NCBI GenBank assembly: GCA_900546065.1
Contig: URBK01000001.1
Location: 124,001-188,000 of the forward strand
Length of the DNA stretch: 64,000 nucleotides
Direction: 5' to 3'
Source: an uncultured Alistipes sp.
GTDB lineage: Bacteria > Bacteroidota > Bacteroidia > Bacteroidales > Rikenellaceae
Shown: in pieces, positions 25,510-34,244 of the stretch
Layout of the letters: each line of letters opens with the position of its first letter
Position numbering within the stretch: position 1 is the first letter of the stretch
Position numbers and translations under genes: made by a program
Notes under the pieces: model-generated
Databases searched by the model: none
Told to the model about the DNA's origin: nothing
The model's input: the letters and a program-made list of their open reading frames with translations, nothing else

Positions 25510-27303
25510 TTATTGGATGCCCCGTGTGCGCACAATCGTCTCCCGCTGTCCGTCATCATAATTCTGCGAGGCAATTCGGTTGAGTTGGTCACTCTTGGCA
25601 AGTACGGCGTTCGCCAGCGTGTTCAGCGGCAATGCCCCTGCACGGTAAGCCTCCGCGACGGTCGGCGTGAGCTGGATGGTACAAGGCACACGGTCTATCG
25701 TGGCGATGAGCGTGCTGCCTTGCAGTACAGGGTTTACGATACGGGGATTGAGCGGTTCGTCGGGATAACGGCGGTACTGGTTTTCCGTATGTCCGGCAGA
25801 GGACGGCATGGGACGCCCCAACGCCTCGTGTCCCGCCTTGTTCAGCAGGTTTGCGCCGCCCAGCCCGACAAGGAGCATCTTCAGCAGCGGGTTACGCACG
25901 AACAGACCGGCCACAATACTCGCTATCGGCAGCAGGTTGTCCCCAAAGCGCAACGATTGTGTCTTGCCGGTAAACGCCCCCAACAGGATGTCGGGCAGCA
26001 TGGCCATGACATATCCGAGGTTGCCCGTGATATCGCCCAATCCCTCTAATCCCAACGTACCGAGCAATCCGCTCCATCCGTTCGTGTTGGCCTGCACGAG
26101 CGGTTCTTCCCGTGTCTTTTCTTCGTGGGGAATAACCGTTTGCCGTTCCTCTTTCTCCACTTTTTCCCTCTGTTCCATTTCCGGCTGTGTTGATTCCTTT
26201 GTGGCAGTTACAGTCGTTGCATTCTTATATTTCTCCAAATGCTTCAAATAGGCTTCTTCCTGTCCGGGAGCGACGACCAGCGGCACATCCTTGTAGCGTT
26301 CGGCTCGGTCAGGCTCTTTTTCATCCTGTCCGGTCATCCAGAAAAAAGGAGTATGGTTCCGTGTCTGCAGCCACTCCGAAAAATTGAAACTGATGACCGG
26401 TGTTTTTTTCTTCAACTGCTCGTTGGCGGCTGTTATAAGCTCACTTTTTCCGGTCTGCATCGTTGTAGCCTCCTTACGGAAGTCCGTAAACACGTTCCGT
26501 TCGCTACCGAACACTCCTTTGCTTATACACTCTTCCACAGAAAGCGTATCAGGCTTTTCAGGCTCGAAGCGTGAGGCGACTGCCGAGATAGCCACGTCCG
26601 CCCCGACAAACTTCGCCAGTGTTGCCCACGAACCCACGCCTCCCATCATCACGGTATCTGCCGTTGCGCCCAGTACCCGACCCGCGCCTTTTTCCCATCC
26701 TTTCGGACGGTAGGCGGCTTCGCCCCGTGCCTCGATTTCCACAGCAAGCGGCGAGCGGTTGAAGGTCTGCGAAAGTCCAAGCAGGCTTGATTCTGCGGCT
26801 TTGCGGATGATGTAGTCGGCTGACGATTTCGGCATACGCTCCTTGACCAGCCGGTCGATCATCAGTTCCTCCACCCGGTAGTCCATATAGGCATAGGCAA
26901 GGTCGCCGCCTAATTGTTCCGACAGTTCATCGTAACGCTTGCGCCCGATTTCCTGCACGACAGTATCGCGCCATTGCCCGGCCATGTATGCGAGGTCTTG
27001 CTGTATCTCTTTGGAGCCGGTAATCTCCGCCTTGCACATTCCGATATAGTCCTCCGTTGTCTTCGAGTTCCATTCGCCCGTGACCTTGAGTACCTGGTAC
27101 GGGTCGCCCATCGGCTGTGCCGCAGACGCCATCGCGCTGAGTATGCCGCCCAAAGAGGTGGAATACTCCCTCATTTCCTCGCCCTGTTTCTTCGTGAGGT
27201 AAGCCTGTGTCTTCGACATGACGGGCGCAAGGTGGCAGTGGAAATAGTCGCTCACGAGGCGTTCCATTTCTGCGAATTGCCGGCTATGTCTGATTCCATC
27301 CAT
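25510..27303 (-). CDS. Large ICE protein with hydrophobic central segment, unknown function
   Basis: 597 aa. Start at 27303 (MDGIRHSRQF) because the longer ORF runs back over the upstream gene. N-terminal 200 residues are helical; about 250-290 contain Gly-rich hydrophobic helices (LGATADTVMMGGVGSWATL, FVGADVAISAVAS). A Lys/Glu-rich linker at about 390-440 is followed by another Gly/Leu-rich region (GLEGLGDITGNLGYVMAMLPDILLGAF, SIVAGLFVRNPLLKMLLVGLGG) that could insert in membrane. No recognised family. Eight bases after the preceding coding region, in the envelope part of the operon. Confidence 0.65.
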   Translation of the reverse strand: MDGIRHSRQFAEMERLVSDYFHCHLAPVMSKTQAYLTKKQGEEMREYSTSLGGILSAMASAAQPMGDPYQVLKVTGEWNSKTTEDYIGMCKAEITGSKEIQQDLAYMAGQWRDTVVQEIGRKRYDELSEQLGGDLAYAYMDYRVEELMIDRLVKERMPKSSADYIIRKAAESSLLGLSQTFNRSPLAVEIEARGEAAYRPKGWEKGAGRVLGATADTVMMGGVGSWATLAKFVGADVAISAVASRFEPEKPDTLSVEECISKGVFGSERNVFTDFRKEATTMQTGKSELITAANEQLKKKTPVISFNFSEWLQTRNHTPFFWMTGQDEKEPDRAERYKDVPLVVAPGQEEAYLKHLEKYKNATTVTATKESTQPEMEQREKVEKEERQTVIPHEEKTREEPLVQANTNGWSGLLGTLGLEGLGDITGNLGYVMAMLPDILLGAFTGKTQSLRFGDNLLPIASIVAGLFVRNPLLKMLLVGLGGANLLNKAGHEALGRPMPSSAGHTENQYRRYPDEPLNPRIVNPVLQGSTLIATIDRVPCTIQLTPTVAEAYRAGALPLNTLANAVLAKSDQLNRIASQNYDDGQRETIVRTRGIQ

Positions 27304-27311
27304 ATTGTGTA

Positions 27312-27647
27312 TTATATATTTATCTGTTTCAATAACTGTTCTTTCGTCTGCTCGATGGCGTTGTGGTAAACCTCCATCTGCCGGGGAAAGAACTCTTCCA
27401 GCCATGCGTCCTTTTCGATGTTGTCCTGCATGAACCGTATCGCCTGCTCCCGTTCGATTTCGACGGATGTCTCGCCCTCTTCCCTGTTGTTGAACCATGC
27501 CTTCGTCCACCAGCGCACACCCGCCCGGTCGGGATAGACCGTGACAAGCCTCGGTATGTCGAAACTCTGTATGTCGATGTCCAGTTCCGCCAACGGGTCT
27601 ATGATGCCGCCATAGGTCAGGGCTTCGTCATGGAGTTTTTTTTTATG
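27312..27647 (-). CDS. Minus-one-frame extension of the upstream M23-like gene
   Basis: An open frame (stop at 27648-27650 to TAA end at 27312) with good protein character but no ATG; the only start-like codon is TTG at 27593. It begins inside the end of the 27617-28447 gene. At 27635-27641 the minus strand reads A AAA AAC, exactly in phase with the upstream frame (AAA AAC codons), the classic minus-one slip heptamer, and the next reading continues as L-H-D-E-A-L-T-Y-G-G. A fused product would be about 378 aa. A homopolymer indel in the assembly is the main alternative. C-terminal residues are charged and helical. Confidence 0.6.
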   Translation of the reverse strand, partial: HKKKLHDEALTYGGIIDPLAELDIDIQSFDIPRLVTVYPDRAGVRWWTKAWFNNREEGETSVEIEREQAIRFMQDNIEKDAWLEEFFPRQMEVYHNAIEQTKEQLLKQINI

Positions 27648-28447
27648 TCACTGCCCGCAGTGGAGAGGTACACATCATGCCGCAGGGCGAGGTAATGCAG
27701 GAAATCCGCAATCAGGAGGTTCTGCACCTTGCAGGCCAGCGGCATGGCCTTATGTCCCAGTCCGAGCGGATTGGCCATGCTCGGCATATTCTCGTAGAAA
27801 TACTCCTTCATCGCACCCACCGTGAAGATGTGGCGTAGCGACTGCTCCGTATTTCGGGGCAAGGTGTATGCTCCATGCCGCAAATCCTCCATATAGTGCG
27901 GCAGGAAGCGCAGCATCAGTTCCTCTATCTCTCTCTTATCCCGGTCATAATCGGTTCCCAGTTCCATCTCTACACCGGAGGGATAGTCGGTTTCGTGTCC
28001 GCCGGCCTGACGCATTGCCTGGATATTCCCGTACAGCATTGTCAAGAATTCCAACGGATTCAGTTCCTCGCCCTTGAAGCGGACGGTCATGTGCAGTTTG
28101 TCACCGCTCAAAGCTACCGTCTGTCCGGCCTTTACACGCTGTCCGAATTGGGCGAAGACATTGGACAGGTTTCCGTATGTCACCTCATATTCCCCGTAGC
28201 GGATGGTCTGGCAGATGCCGTGTCCGGAATCGTTGCCCACGCCCGACACAATGCCGCTGGCAAGGGCGGAAAGCATATAGCACCGCACGTTGAAGTCAAT
28301 GCCGTGATGAAAGAATTTCTCGCCCGTCACCGGGTCGGTCTGTTCGCCGTAGCCGAGCGACAGCTCCACGTCTTTGCCCTGCTGTTCCTCGAAAGGCATA
28401 CAATAACCGCTATCGGATTGCAGGATCATTTCTTCTGTATATTTCAT
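27617..28447 (-). CDS. Degenerate M23-like (LytM) domain protein
   Basis: 276 aa before its own stop, no signal peptide. Residues about 25-135 have the LytM outline: FFHHGIDFNV (first metal motif HxxxD present), YEVTYGNLSNVF, VKAGQTVALSG. The last motif, normally H-x-H, reads KLHMTV, so the first histidine is replaced by lysine and catalysis is doubtful. The remaining half is helical and unfamiliar. The gene ends in a run of nine A followed by CTCC, where a minus-one shift would add about 100 residues (see 27312-27647). Possibly a structural peptidoglycan-binding protein of the secretion channel. Confidence 0.7.
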   Translation of the reverse strand: MKYTEEMILQSDSGYCMPFEEQQGKDVELSLGYGEQTDPVTGEKFFHHGIDFNVRCYMLSALASGIVSGVGNDSGHGICQTIRYGEYEVTYGNLSNVFAQFGQRVKAGQTVALSGDKLHMTVRFKGEELNPLEFLTMLYGNIQAMRQAGGHETDYPSGVEMELGTDYDRDKREIEELMLRFLPHYMEDLRHGAYTLPRNTEQSLRHIFTVGAMKEYFYENMPSMANPLGLGHKAMPLACKVQNLLIADFLHYLALRHDVYLSTAGSDIKKNSMTKP

Positions 28448-28471
28448 GCTGTTTCCATTTTGATTCGTATT

Positions 28472-29137
28472 CTATCTTCTCATTCCTCCGCCATGTGCCT
28501 GTTCCCCTGCCGAAAAGTCAGGTGTACGGGTACGTTGCACGTTTTCTGTCTCCGGCGTGCGGAAGACACCCGCATTGTTGCCGATGAGCATCATGCCGAG
28601 AAATGCGCCGGCAATCTTGCCCAGCCAGCCGAAGCGTCCGAATATGAGGAACGCCGCCGCAACCAGTCCGGCGATGCTCAACCCTGACACGTTGCCGCTG
28701 CCAAGGTTGCGGAAAAAGTTGCCGAACATATCAAGACCTCCGCCACCGGAGGCCTGTCGCAAAAAGTTCGACACGCCGTTCAGTTTGTTGTCGATGCCGG
28801 TTACCGCACCGCTGACCGAACTGACGGCTTCTCCGGCCTTGCCCGTTAGTTCACGCACGCCGTCCGCCGTGCCTGCAATGGTATCCGTGACGGATTCGCC
28901 CACAACGGCATCGCTCACGATACGCACCACGCTTTTGTCGGTGGTCAGCTTCTCCCAGCCCACATAACCGACCGCACCGCCGATAGTCGCTGTCTTGACT
29001 GCCTGTCCTGCACCACGCAAGGTCTGCGAAGGGTGCAGCACTGCCTTACCCATACTTTTGCCGGTAGCCGCCGTTGCCGTACCGACACCTTTTGCGGCCT
29101 TGCCGCCATATTTCAATAGTGTACTCCAAACGCCCAT
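28472..29137 (-). CDS. Glycine-rich membrane protein, unknown function
   Basis: 221 aa. N-terminal 60 residues are basic and Gly/Ala/Thr-rich (KAAKGVGTATAATGKSMGK) without a cleavable signal. A hydrophobic pair near residues 152-185 (LSIAGLVAAAFLIFGRFGWLGKIAGAFLGMMLIG) predicts two membrane spans. The C-terminus is polar and ends AHGGGMRR. Located between the VirB5-like genes and the M23-like gene, so a channel-associated inner-membrane protein is plausible. No family recognised. Confidence 0.65.
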   Translation of the reverse strand: MGVWSTLLKYGGKAAKGVGTATAATGKSMGKAVLHPSQTLRGAGQAVKTATIGGAVGYVGWEKLTTDKSVVRIVSDAVVGESVTDTIAGTADGVRELTGKAGEAVSSVSGAVTGIDNKLNGVSNFLRQASGGGGLDMFGNFFRNLGSGNVSGLSIAGLVAAAFLIFGRFGWLGKIAGAFLGMMLIGNNAGVFRTPETENVQRTRTPDFSAGEQAHGGGMRR

Positions 29138-29151
29138 ACATTGTCTGTTTT

Positions 29152-29835
29152 TTAAGGTCTTACATTTCTTCCAATCTGCCGCCAGCGTCGCTTGGCAGCT
29201 TCCACTATGTCCCGTTTGCCGGCCACCGGACGTGCTCCCTCGTCGATTTCACGCCAGATGTCGCCCATTGTCGTGTACTTCACCGCCTTGGTCAGCCGTT
29301 GCAGTTTCTTGTTCATCATCTTGAGCTTCGGACGGATGCCGAATACGATTTCCATGCGCTCTTTCTCCGTCATCTTGTTGTCCGAAAGGCACGCCATGCG
29401 GATGTCGTTCACAATCTCCACGCTGTTCATGATCAGTTCCCGGTAAATCCGGTTTCGTTGCGTGGAGAGGGCGACGGCCAACGCATGGGAGCTGTTCCGG
29501 CTCACCTGTCTGGTAAAGTCACCCATGTTATCCGTCAGCTTCGATATTTCGTGATAGAAACCGTATATCTGCGCCGCGTAGCAGACTATCGACCGGAAAG
29601 AGTCCAGATAGCTGTTGAACTCCCGTTGCAGGTCGGTCGTGGCTTTCACTTCCTCTTTCGTCCACAGGTGTCCGGTGGTCTGCATCAGCATGACTTTCTC
29701 CTGTTTCTTCAGCTCCTTTTCCGCCTTGTCGGTATAGAGCAGGATCATTCCGGCCAGTACAGGGTCGTTTTGCGCCCGTGCCTTGCCGATGCCGATGCAC
29801 AACAATAAGATGCCTATCCAAATCGTCCGTTTCAT
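29152..29835 (-). CDS. Secreted VirB5-like conjugation protein (paralogue 1)
   Basis: 227 aa. Start at 29835 (MKRTIWIGIL) begins a signal peptide ending KARAQ; the longer in-frame ORF runs back over the previous gene. The mature protein is all-helical: LQREFNSYLDSFRSIVCYAAQIYGF, LSTQRNRIYRELIMNSVEIV, ending AAKRRWRQIGRNVRP. The length, signal peptide and helical body match VirB5/TrbJ-like minor pilus or periplasmic proteins. It shares the A..RWR tail with its upstream neighbour (29850-30539) and with two right-end genes, so these may be paralogues. Confidence 0.65.
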   Translation of the reverse strand: MKRTIWIGILLLCIGIGKARAQNDPVLAGMILLYTDKAEKELKKQEKVMLMQTTGHLWTKEEVKATTDLQREFNSYLDSFRSIVCYAAQIYGFYHEISKLTDNMGDFTRQVSRNSSHALAVALSTQRNRIYRELIMNSVEIVNDIRMACLSDNKMTEKERMEIVFGIRPKLKMMNKKLQRLTKAVKYTTMGDIWREIDEGARPVAGKRDIVEAAKRRWRQIGRNVRP

Positions 29836-29849
29836 TGTCAGTTCCGTTT

Positions 29850-30539
29850 TTATCGTGCGAGGACGGCAGCCCTGCGCCAACGGGTCATGGCCATCCGTGC
29901 CGCCTCCCCATTGTTGCGGTCGAGCATCCCGGCCGTCACATTGTTCCACATGTCATTGAGGGTATAGTATCGTATGCTCAGGTAGAGCAGGTGTAGCTTC
30001 CGGCTGAAAGCCGAAAGTTTGTCGTTCAACGCCCACAGGGTCTTGCTGCGTTCCGCTCCCGTGAGCATATTCTCTTTGCCGCCCTTGGCCACTGCGTCAT
30101 TCAGGAGTGTGAAGACCGATACCAGTTCCGTTGCCGTCTCGATATAGAGGTTGTTCATGCTTATGGAGGCAATGATGCCCTGCGGGTTGTTCCTGATGGC
30201 GTTGCCCAGTTTCCCTAACGTGAGAAAGATTCTCACGCCGTCGTTGTAGAGGTGGGTGCAGGCTTTCAGCGACGAAGCGTAGCCGCTTGCCGTCTTGAGA
30301 TAGCTGTTATATTGCTTCTCCCATTTGTGAATGCGGTTGAACTCGGCGGCGATGCTGTTCTGCAGCATCGCTGTCTTCGTCTGACCGTTTATCTGTTTCT
30401 CTATCTGGTCATTGATGACCTCGTTGCCCTCGGCCAACGCCATCCATTCCAACGGATTGGATGCCGTGATTTGTGCTTTCGCCCAGTGTGGCATCATGCA
30501 GACGGCAAAAATGACCAGGCTAATGATTCGTGATTTCAT
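29850..30539 (-). CDS. Secreted VirB5-like conjugation protein (paralogue 2)
   Basis: 229 aa with a signal peptide ending HWAKAQ. Helical mature body: FNRIHKWEKQYNSYLKTASGYAS, LYIETATELVSVFTLLND, and the tail ARMAMTRWRRAAVLAR. Same design as the downstream gene, 14 bases away. Its start overlaps the end of the PH-domain gene by 20 bases. Preceded by an A-rich GGGAATAT site. Confidence 0.65.
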   Translation of the reverse strand: MKSRIISLVIFAVCMMPHWAKAQITASNPLEWMALAEGNEVINDQIEKQINGQTKTAMLQNSIAAEFNRIHKWEKQYNSYLKTASGYASSLKACTHLYNDGVRIFLTLGKLGNAIRNNPQGIIASISMNNLYIETATELVSVFTLLNDAVAKGGKENMLTGAERSKTLWALNDKLSAFSRKLHLLYLSIRYYTLNDMWNNVTAGMLDRNNGEAARMAMTRWRRAAVLAR

Positions 30540-31017
30540 ATATTCCCTTTTTTCGTTTGTTATACTCGACCCGTTCCCGGATAAGCGTTACCACATCGAA
30601 GTTGTGTCTGATACCTACCAAATCAAGCCGGGGCGTATTCCTGTCCATCGAGAATATGCGTACCGTCTTCAATCCGCAAAGCTGCTGCATGAGGTTTTGG
30701 TGTTCCACAAAGTCCACGATACGGTATTGTTCCATGTAGTCCGTCTTCCGGGACAGCACCCCATGCCTGCTGATAAGCTGCTCGCTACCGATGTGGTAGC
30801 GTGTCCGGCGCAGATAGATGAAACGGTACAGCAATACCAAAGCAAGCAATGCGGCAACCGATACGGCAAGAGCTGTCAGAGGCAGTCCCTCCATGCCACC
30901 ATACACCCATGCTGCACAGCACAATACGATTGCGGGCAGCTCGTCGATAACGAACTGTCCGGCGTGCGGTTGCAGCACGATACTTTGGAAATGTCCTGTG
31001 GGTGCATCGGTCATCAT
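30520..31017 (-). CDS. Bacterial PH-domain (DUF304-like) membrane protein
   Basis: 165 aa. Residues about 25-70 hold two hydrophobic spans (FVIDELPAIVLCCAAWVY, LTALAVSVAALLALVLLYRFIYL). Residues about 70-145 fit the bacterial PH-type domain that follows such spans: RRTRYHIGSEQLISRHGVLSRKTDYMEQYRIVDF, then VRIFSMDRNTPRLDLVGI. The pattern is typical of short bPH_2/DUF304 proteins. It starts four bases before the end of the toprim gene. Role in the transfer apparatus unknown. Confidence 0.75.
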   Translation of the reverse strand: MMTDAPTGHFQSIVLQPHAGQFVIDELPAIVLCCAAWVYGGMEGLPLTALAVSVAALLALVLLYRFIYLRRTRYHIGSEQLISRHGVLSRKTDYMEQYRIVDFVEHQNLMQQLCGLKTVRIFSMDRNTPRLDLVGIRHNFDVVTLIRERVEYNKRKKGIYEITNH

Positions 31018-32402
31018 CGGCGAAAGTGTGTTTGTTGTTCCTCTTCCGGTGACTGTTCTCTCGCCTGTGTCTCATCGACCGTCTCTTCCTGTTTCTGCCC
31101 GGCCAAAAGCTGTTCGTTCCAGTCCTTGTTGGGATAGGTAGGCTGTTCACGGACAAAAGAGGCGTCATTCGCCTTGTCCAGACCGAGGAACTCCCGCAAT
31201 CCTTCACGGAACTCCTTGTAATTTCCGTTCATGATATCCGTCTGTTCCCGTATGTCGTCCGGATGGCACAGGCCGCTCGAACGCATCGACATGGCTTCTT
31301 CCCATGCGGATTCATATTTCCCGTAGCTCGACCGCAAAGCGTCGGGCAACAGGTCTATGTCACCTTCATCGAGGTTCTTGCCGTCAGTAACGGAATCCAG
31401 ATAAGGCTTCCGCTCCGGTGTCTCCTCGATGGTGGAACGGACAACCCGGTACATCTCCTGTTGCAGGTTCTTGGCAAACTCGATTCCCGCAAGGTCGGTA
31501 TCGAAACAGATGTGTTGCTTGGCAGGAAGCGAGAGCGTGAGGACACCCCGCATCTGTTCCACCGTCGGGTTACCGCCGGTAGATATGAAGACCGCTTTCC
31601 GCAAATCCTTGTCGTTGGCCTGATGAAGCTGGTAATAGGCCATCGCGTCGTATGCACTCTCGAACCAGTAGATATGCCTGGCTTCGGTAAGCGTAGTTTT
31701 GGCTGGGCTGGCAATCCATAACCCTTGGCTCGAATTGCTCCCTTCCGCCTTCCCTTTATAACTGCCGCTGCCATCCATGCGAGGGCGGCCTCGCTCTTCC
31801 AGACCGACAACCTGTCCCGTATCTTTCGGAACGGTCAGCGGAAAGGCGAGGTTGGTGTATTTCATGCCGTCCTCACGATGCTTCGTCGCCAGACAGAAGT
31901 TCCGATGAAAGGCATACTGCGTGTAAAGGTCGATGCCCCGATGCTTGAAGAACGGATAGAACTTCTTTTGTGTCGCCCGATCCTGCGGATTGAACTGGTG
32001 AATGTCGTAATCCGCCATGTCAAACGGCTTCACATCCCGTTTAGGCTGGATAATCCGGATGTCCCGGTCAGCGACGGGATGGTTCAGCAACCGGTTACAG
32101 ACAAGGTTTACCAGTCGGTCGGGAGACACGCCTGTACGGTATTCCGCAAAAAAATGCGGATGCTCCTTGATAAAGGAAATGATGTTATACGACTTCTGCT
32201 GTTGCGGTTTGAAACAGCATTTCCCTTGCTGCGTGACAATGAACTTGTCGTTGCGGATGCGCCGCCCCTCGCTGTCCAACCGGACATACGAGGGATAGCG
32301 CAGGCCGTCGCGCCGGTTCAGGTGATAGCCCGCGTCGATAAGCACGTCCTGAATGTTCAGCCTGCGCAGAAAATCGTCATAAGTCAGTTCGCCCTCTCTC
32401 AT
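31014..32402 (-). CDS. Toprim-domain protein (DnaG-like primase / nucleic-acid enzyme)
   Basis: 462-aa cytoplasmic protein. The N-terminal 100 residues contain a basic nucleic-acid-binding-like segment (FLRRLNIQDVLIDAGYHLNRRDG and KFIVTQQGKCCFK). A toprim core is seen near residues 240-310: IYWFESAYDAMAYYQLH (glutamate of the toprim fold), AVFISTGGNPT, and HICFDTDLAGIEFAKNL (the DxD of the fold). Such proteins in Bacteroidetes ICEs may prime or process the transferred strand. The C-terminus is an acidic, Gln-rich linker. Four-base overlap with the next gene. Confidence 0.78.
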   Translation of the reverse strand: MREGELTYDDFLRRLNIQDVLIDAGYHLNRRDGLRYPSYVRLDSEGRRIRNDKFIVTQQGKCCFKPQQQKSYNIISFIKEHPHFFAEYRTGVSPDRLVNLVCNRLLNHPVADRDIRIIQPKRDVKPFDMADYDIHQFNPQDRATQKKFYPFFKHRGIDLYTQYAFHRNFCLATKHREDGMKYTNLAFPLTVPKDTGQVVGLEERGRPRMDGSGSYKGKAEGSNSSQGLWIASPAKTTLTEARHIYWFESAYDAMAYYQLHQANDKDLRKAVFISTGGNPTVEQMRGVLTLSLPAKQHICFDTDLAGIEFAKNLQQEMYRVVRSTIEETPERKPYLDSVTDGKNLDEGDIDLLPDALRSSYGKYESAWEEAMSMRSSGLCHPDDIREQTDIMNGNYKEFREGLREFLGLDKANDASFVREQPTYPNKDWNEQLLAGQKQEETVDETQAREQSPEEEQQTHFRR

Positions 32403-32405
32403 GGT

Positions 32406-33983
32406 TTACCTCCCCATTCTCATATCATTGATTTCACGGTTCATCTCTGCCTCGAAACAACGGATGGCCACATCCCTCGGCGTATCGACACCCGGCTTGA
32501 AGTACGGGCGTGGCGGACCGCCGAAACACTCGCCGTAGAACTCCGGGGCATGGCAGTGATGGTGGATGCCGTGCGCGACACCCGCTGCGACTACCGTACC
32601 TGCGGTGAGGGCGGCAAAGATTTTCGTGCCGAGCCCCCGTTGTGCTTCCGGGCGTGTTTTCATGTCCACTTCGCTGAAAATCTTGGAAAAGAGCTTCATC
32701 CGGTGATAATCATCCACAGCAAGGAACTTGTCGTAGTCCCGTTGGGTTATCTCATGGCTGATAGCCTGACCGTCGATAACGGCGGTCATCCTGTATTTCC
32801 CCTCGGTCTGTGCCGGTTGAACGGCTATCTGGCTCACTTCGACTTCCCGCCCGTGTTTCTCTTCCCGATACCATCCCTTGTTTTCATTCAAAAACTGGAG
32901 GTCACGCCTGTCCACTGCCGCACCGACATAGCCCTGTATGGATTCCTCTTGCTGTTGCAGCGAGGTTTCCACCGGCATGAAAACCTCCTGCTCCTGCCGT
33001 TGGCGTTGTTCCAAATCCTGCTGTACTTCGGGATGCAGACCGATAGCGATGCGTTGATCGCTGTTGAGAGCCTCCATCGTCACTTTGTCGGAAAAGTCAG
33101 CCCCGATAATGCCGTTCAGCAGTTCCAGACGTTTTTCTACGGGTTGTTCCTCGATGGGTGCGGCAACCAGTGTCATCGCTTCCTCTTCCGTCAGGTCATA
33201 GACCATATCGGCTTGGACGCTTTCCGACTGCACGGTCAGCGTCCGCCTTTCCGCATCCACGACAAGACCGTGCGAGGCAAGGCACTCCGCCCATTTCTCG
33301 TTGGAAAAATAGACCGGAGAGGCTATAAGCTCCTTGTACGGCCGTGCCGGTTCTCCGCTGCGCGGACGGCTGACCATCGGCGTGATGACCGCTTGCAAGT
33401 CCTGCAGAACGTCCCGTTGCTGTACGGGTTGCGCCTGTTGATGCCCCTTGTAATAGAATCCGTAACCGCCCGATTGCAACTCGCCGGGCTTCATGCGCCC
33501 GTCGGGACGTTCGGGTACGATGGACGGCCCCGGAAAGAACAGTTGGCCGCCGACCCTGCGCAGGTGCAAGCCCCACTGGTTGCGTGGCGTCCAGCCGAGG
33601 AACGGCGGGGGCATTCCCATCCGTCCCATGCGACCGTACTCGCCGATGCCGATGCGGTAGCCGTGCAGCCCCATAGCCACACGCCCGTTGGCATTGCGGG
33701 CATGGACGAAGTTCTTGGGCATATAGAAGTCTTTGCCCACGATGCTCGTGAGCACGTTGTAGGCTTTCTTGTTGGCCGTATTGGTTCCCCAGTCCGTGAG
33801 TGCCAACATCTGACGTTCGCTTATCGGATAGACCAGCAGCGGAGAATTATGCCCCTGCACAATCAGCCGATACCCTGAACCATCAAGCGCAACATGGGCT
33901 TGCAGGCCGTTACGCATCAGCATATTGCGCATTTCGGGCTGCAAGTCCATCTGCCGGGGATTGGTATTCGTTCGTATCGCCAT
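32406..33983 (-). CDS. Large ICE protein with repeated hydrophilic domains, unknown function
   Basis: 525 aa. Start at 33983 (MAIRTNTNPRQ); the longer in-frame ORF would run through the neighbouring small gene. It has a Gly/Arg/Met-rich segment (YRIGIGEYGRMGRMGMPPPF), two related beta-type units near residues 245-330 and 385-460 (for example ITQRDYDKFLAVDDYHRMKLFSKIF), and a small Gly/Ala hydrophobic patch (FAALTAGTVVAAGVAHG) that could be a single span. It is three bases before the toprim start. Repetition of a domain common in Bacteroidetes ICE proteins (DUF3945-like) is suspected, not certain. Confidence 0.6.
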   Translation of the reverse strand: MAIRTNTNPRQMDLQPEMRNMLMRNGLQAHVALDGSGYRLIVQGHNSPLLVYPISERQMLALTDWGTNTANKKAYNVLTSIVGKDFYMPKNFVHARNANGRVAMGLHGYRIGIGEYGRMGRMGMPPPFLGWTPRNQWGLHLRRVGGQLFFPGPSIVPERPDGRMKPGELQSGGYGFYYKGHQQAQPVQQRDVLQDLQAVITPMVSRPRSGEPARPYKELIASPVYFSNEKWAECLASHGLVVDAERRTLTVQSESVQADMVYDLTEEEAMTLVAAPIEEQPVEKRLELLNGIIGADFSDKVTMEALNSDQRIAIGLHPEVQQDLEQRQRQEQEVFMPVETSLQQQEESIQGYVGAAVDRRDLQFLNENKGWYREEKHGREVEVSQIAVQPAQTEGKYRMTAVIDGQAISHEITQRDYDKFLAVDDYHRMKLFSKIFSEVDMKTRPEAQRGLGTKIFAALTAGTVVAAGVAHGIHHHCHAPEFYGECFGGPPRPYFKPGVDTPRDVAIRCFEAEMNREINDMRMGR

Positions 33984-33999
33984 AGTCGGATTGTTTTCG

Positions 34000-34224
34000 T
34001 TATGCGTCGCCGCGTTCCATTGCTGCCTCCAGCTGTTCGTCCTTGAAGCGGACAAACTCGGCAGCGGATTCGTTGCCGACAGCAAGCCCCTTTTCCTCGC
34101 AGTAACGGGCGTATTCCTCCTGCCAGTCGGCGGAGAAATGATTGACGTAATCGAGCCAGCCGTATTCGCCGCTCTGCATCTTACCGACAAGTACCTCTTC
34201 GGGATAATATTCGTTTTGTGTCAT
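34000..34224 (-). CDS. Small acidic ICE protein, unknown function
   Basis: 74 aa, acidic and helical (DYVNHFSADWQEEYARYCEE, FVRFKDEQLEAAMERG). No membrane span or motif. Operon position, 16 bases before the 33983 start and 20 after the previous stop, supports it as a real gene. Confidence 0.6.
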   Translation of the reverse strand: MTQNEYYPEEVLVGKMQSGEYGWLDYVNHFSADWQEEYARYCEEKGLAVGNESAAEFVRFKDEQLEAAMERGDA

Positions 34225-34244
34225 AATCTACGGATTGATTGTTT

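Noticed and set aside
31725..33878. 717-codon plus-strand ORF
   Set aside because: It is antisense to the toprim and 525-aa genes, which have the motif support and operon spacing. Its translation has no domain character.
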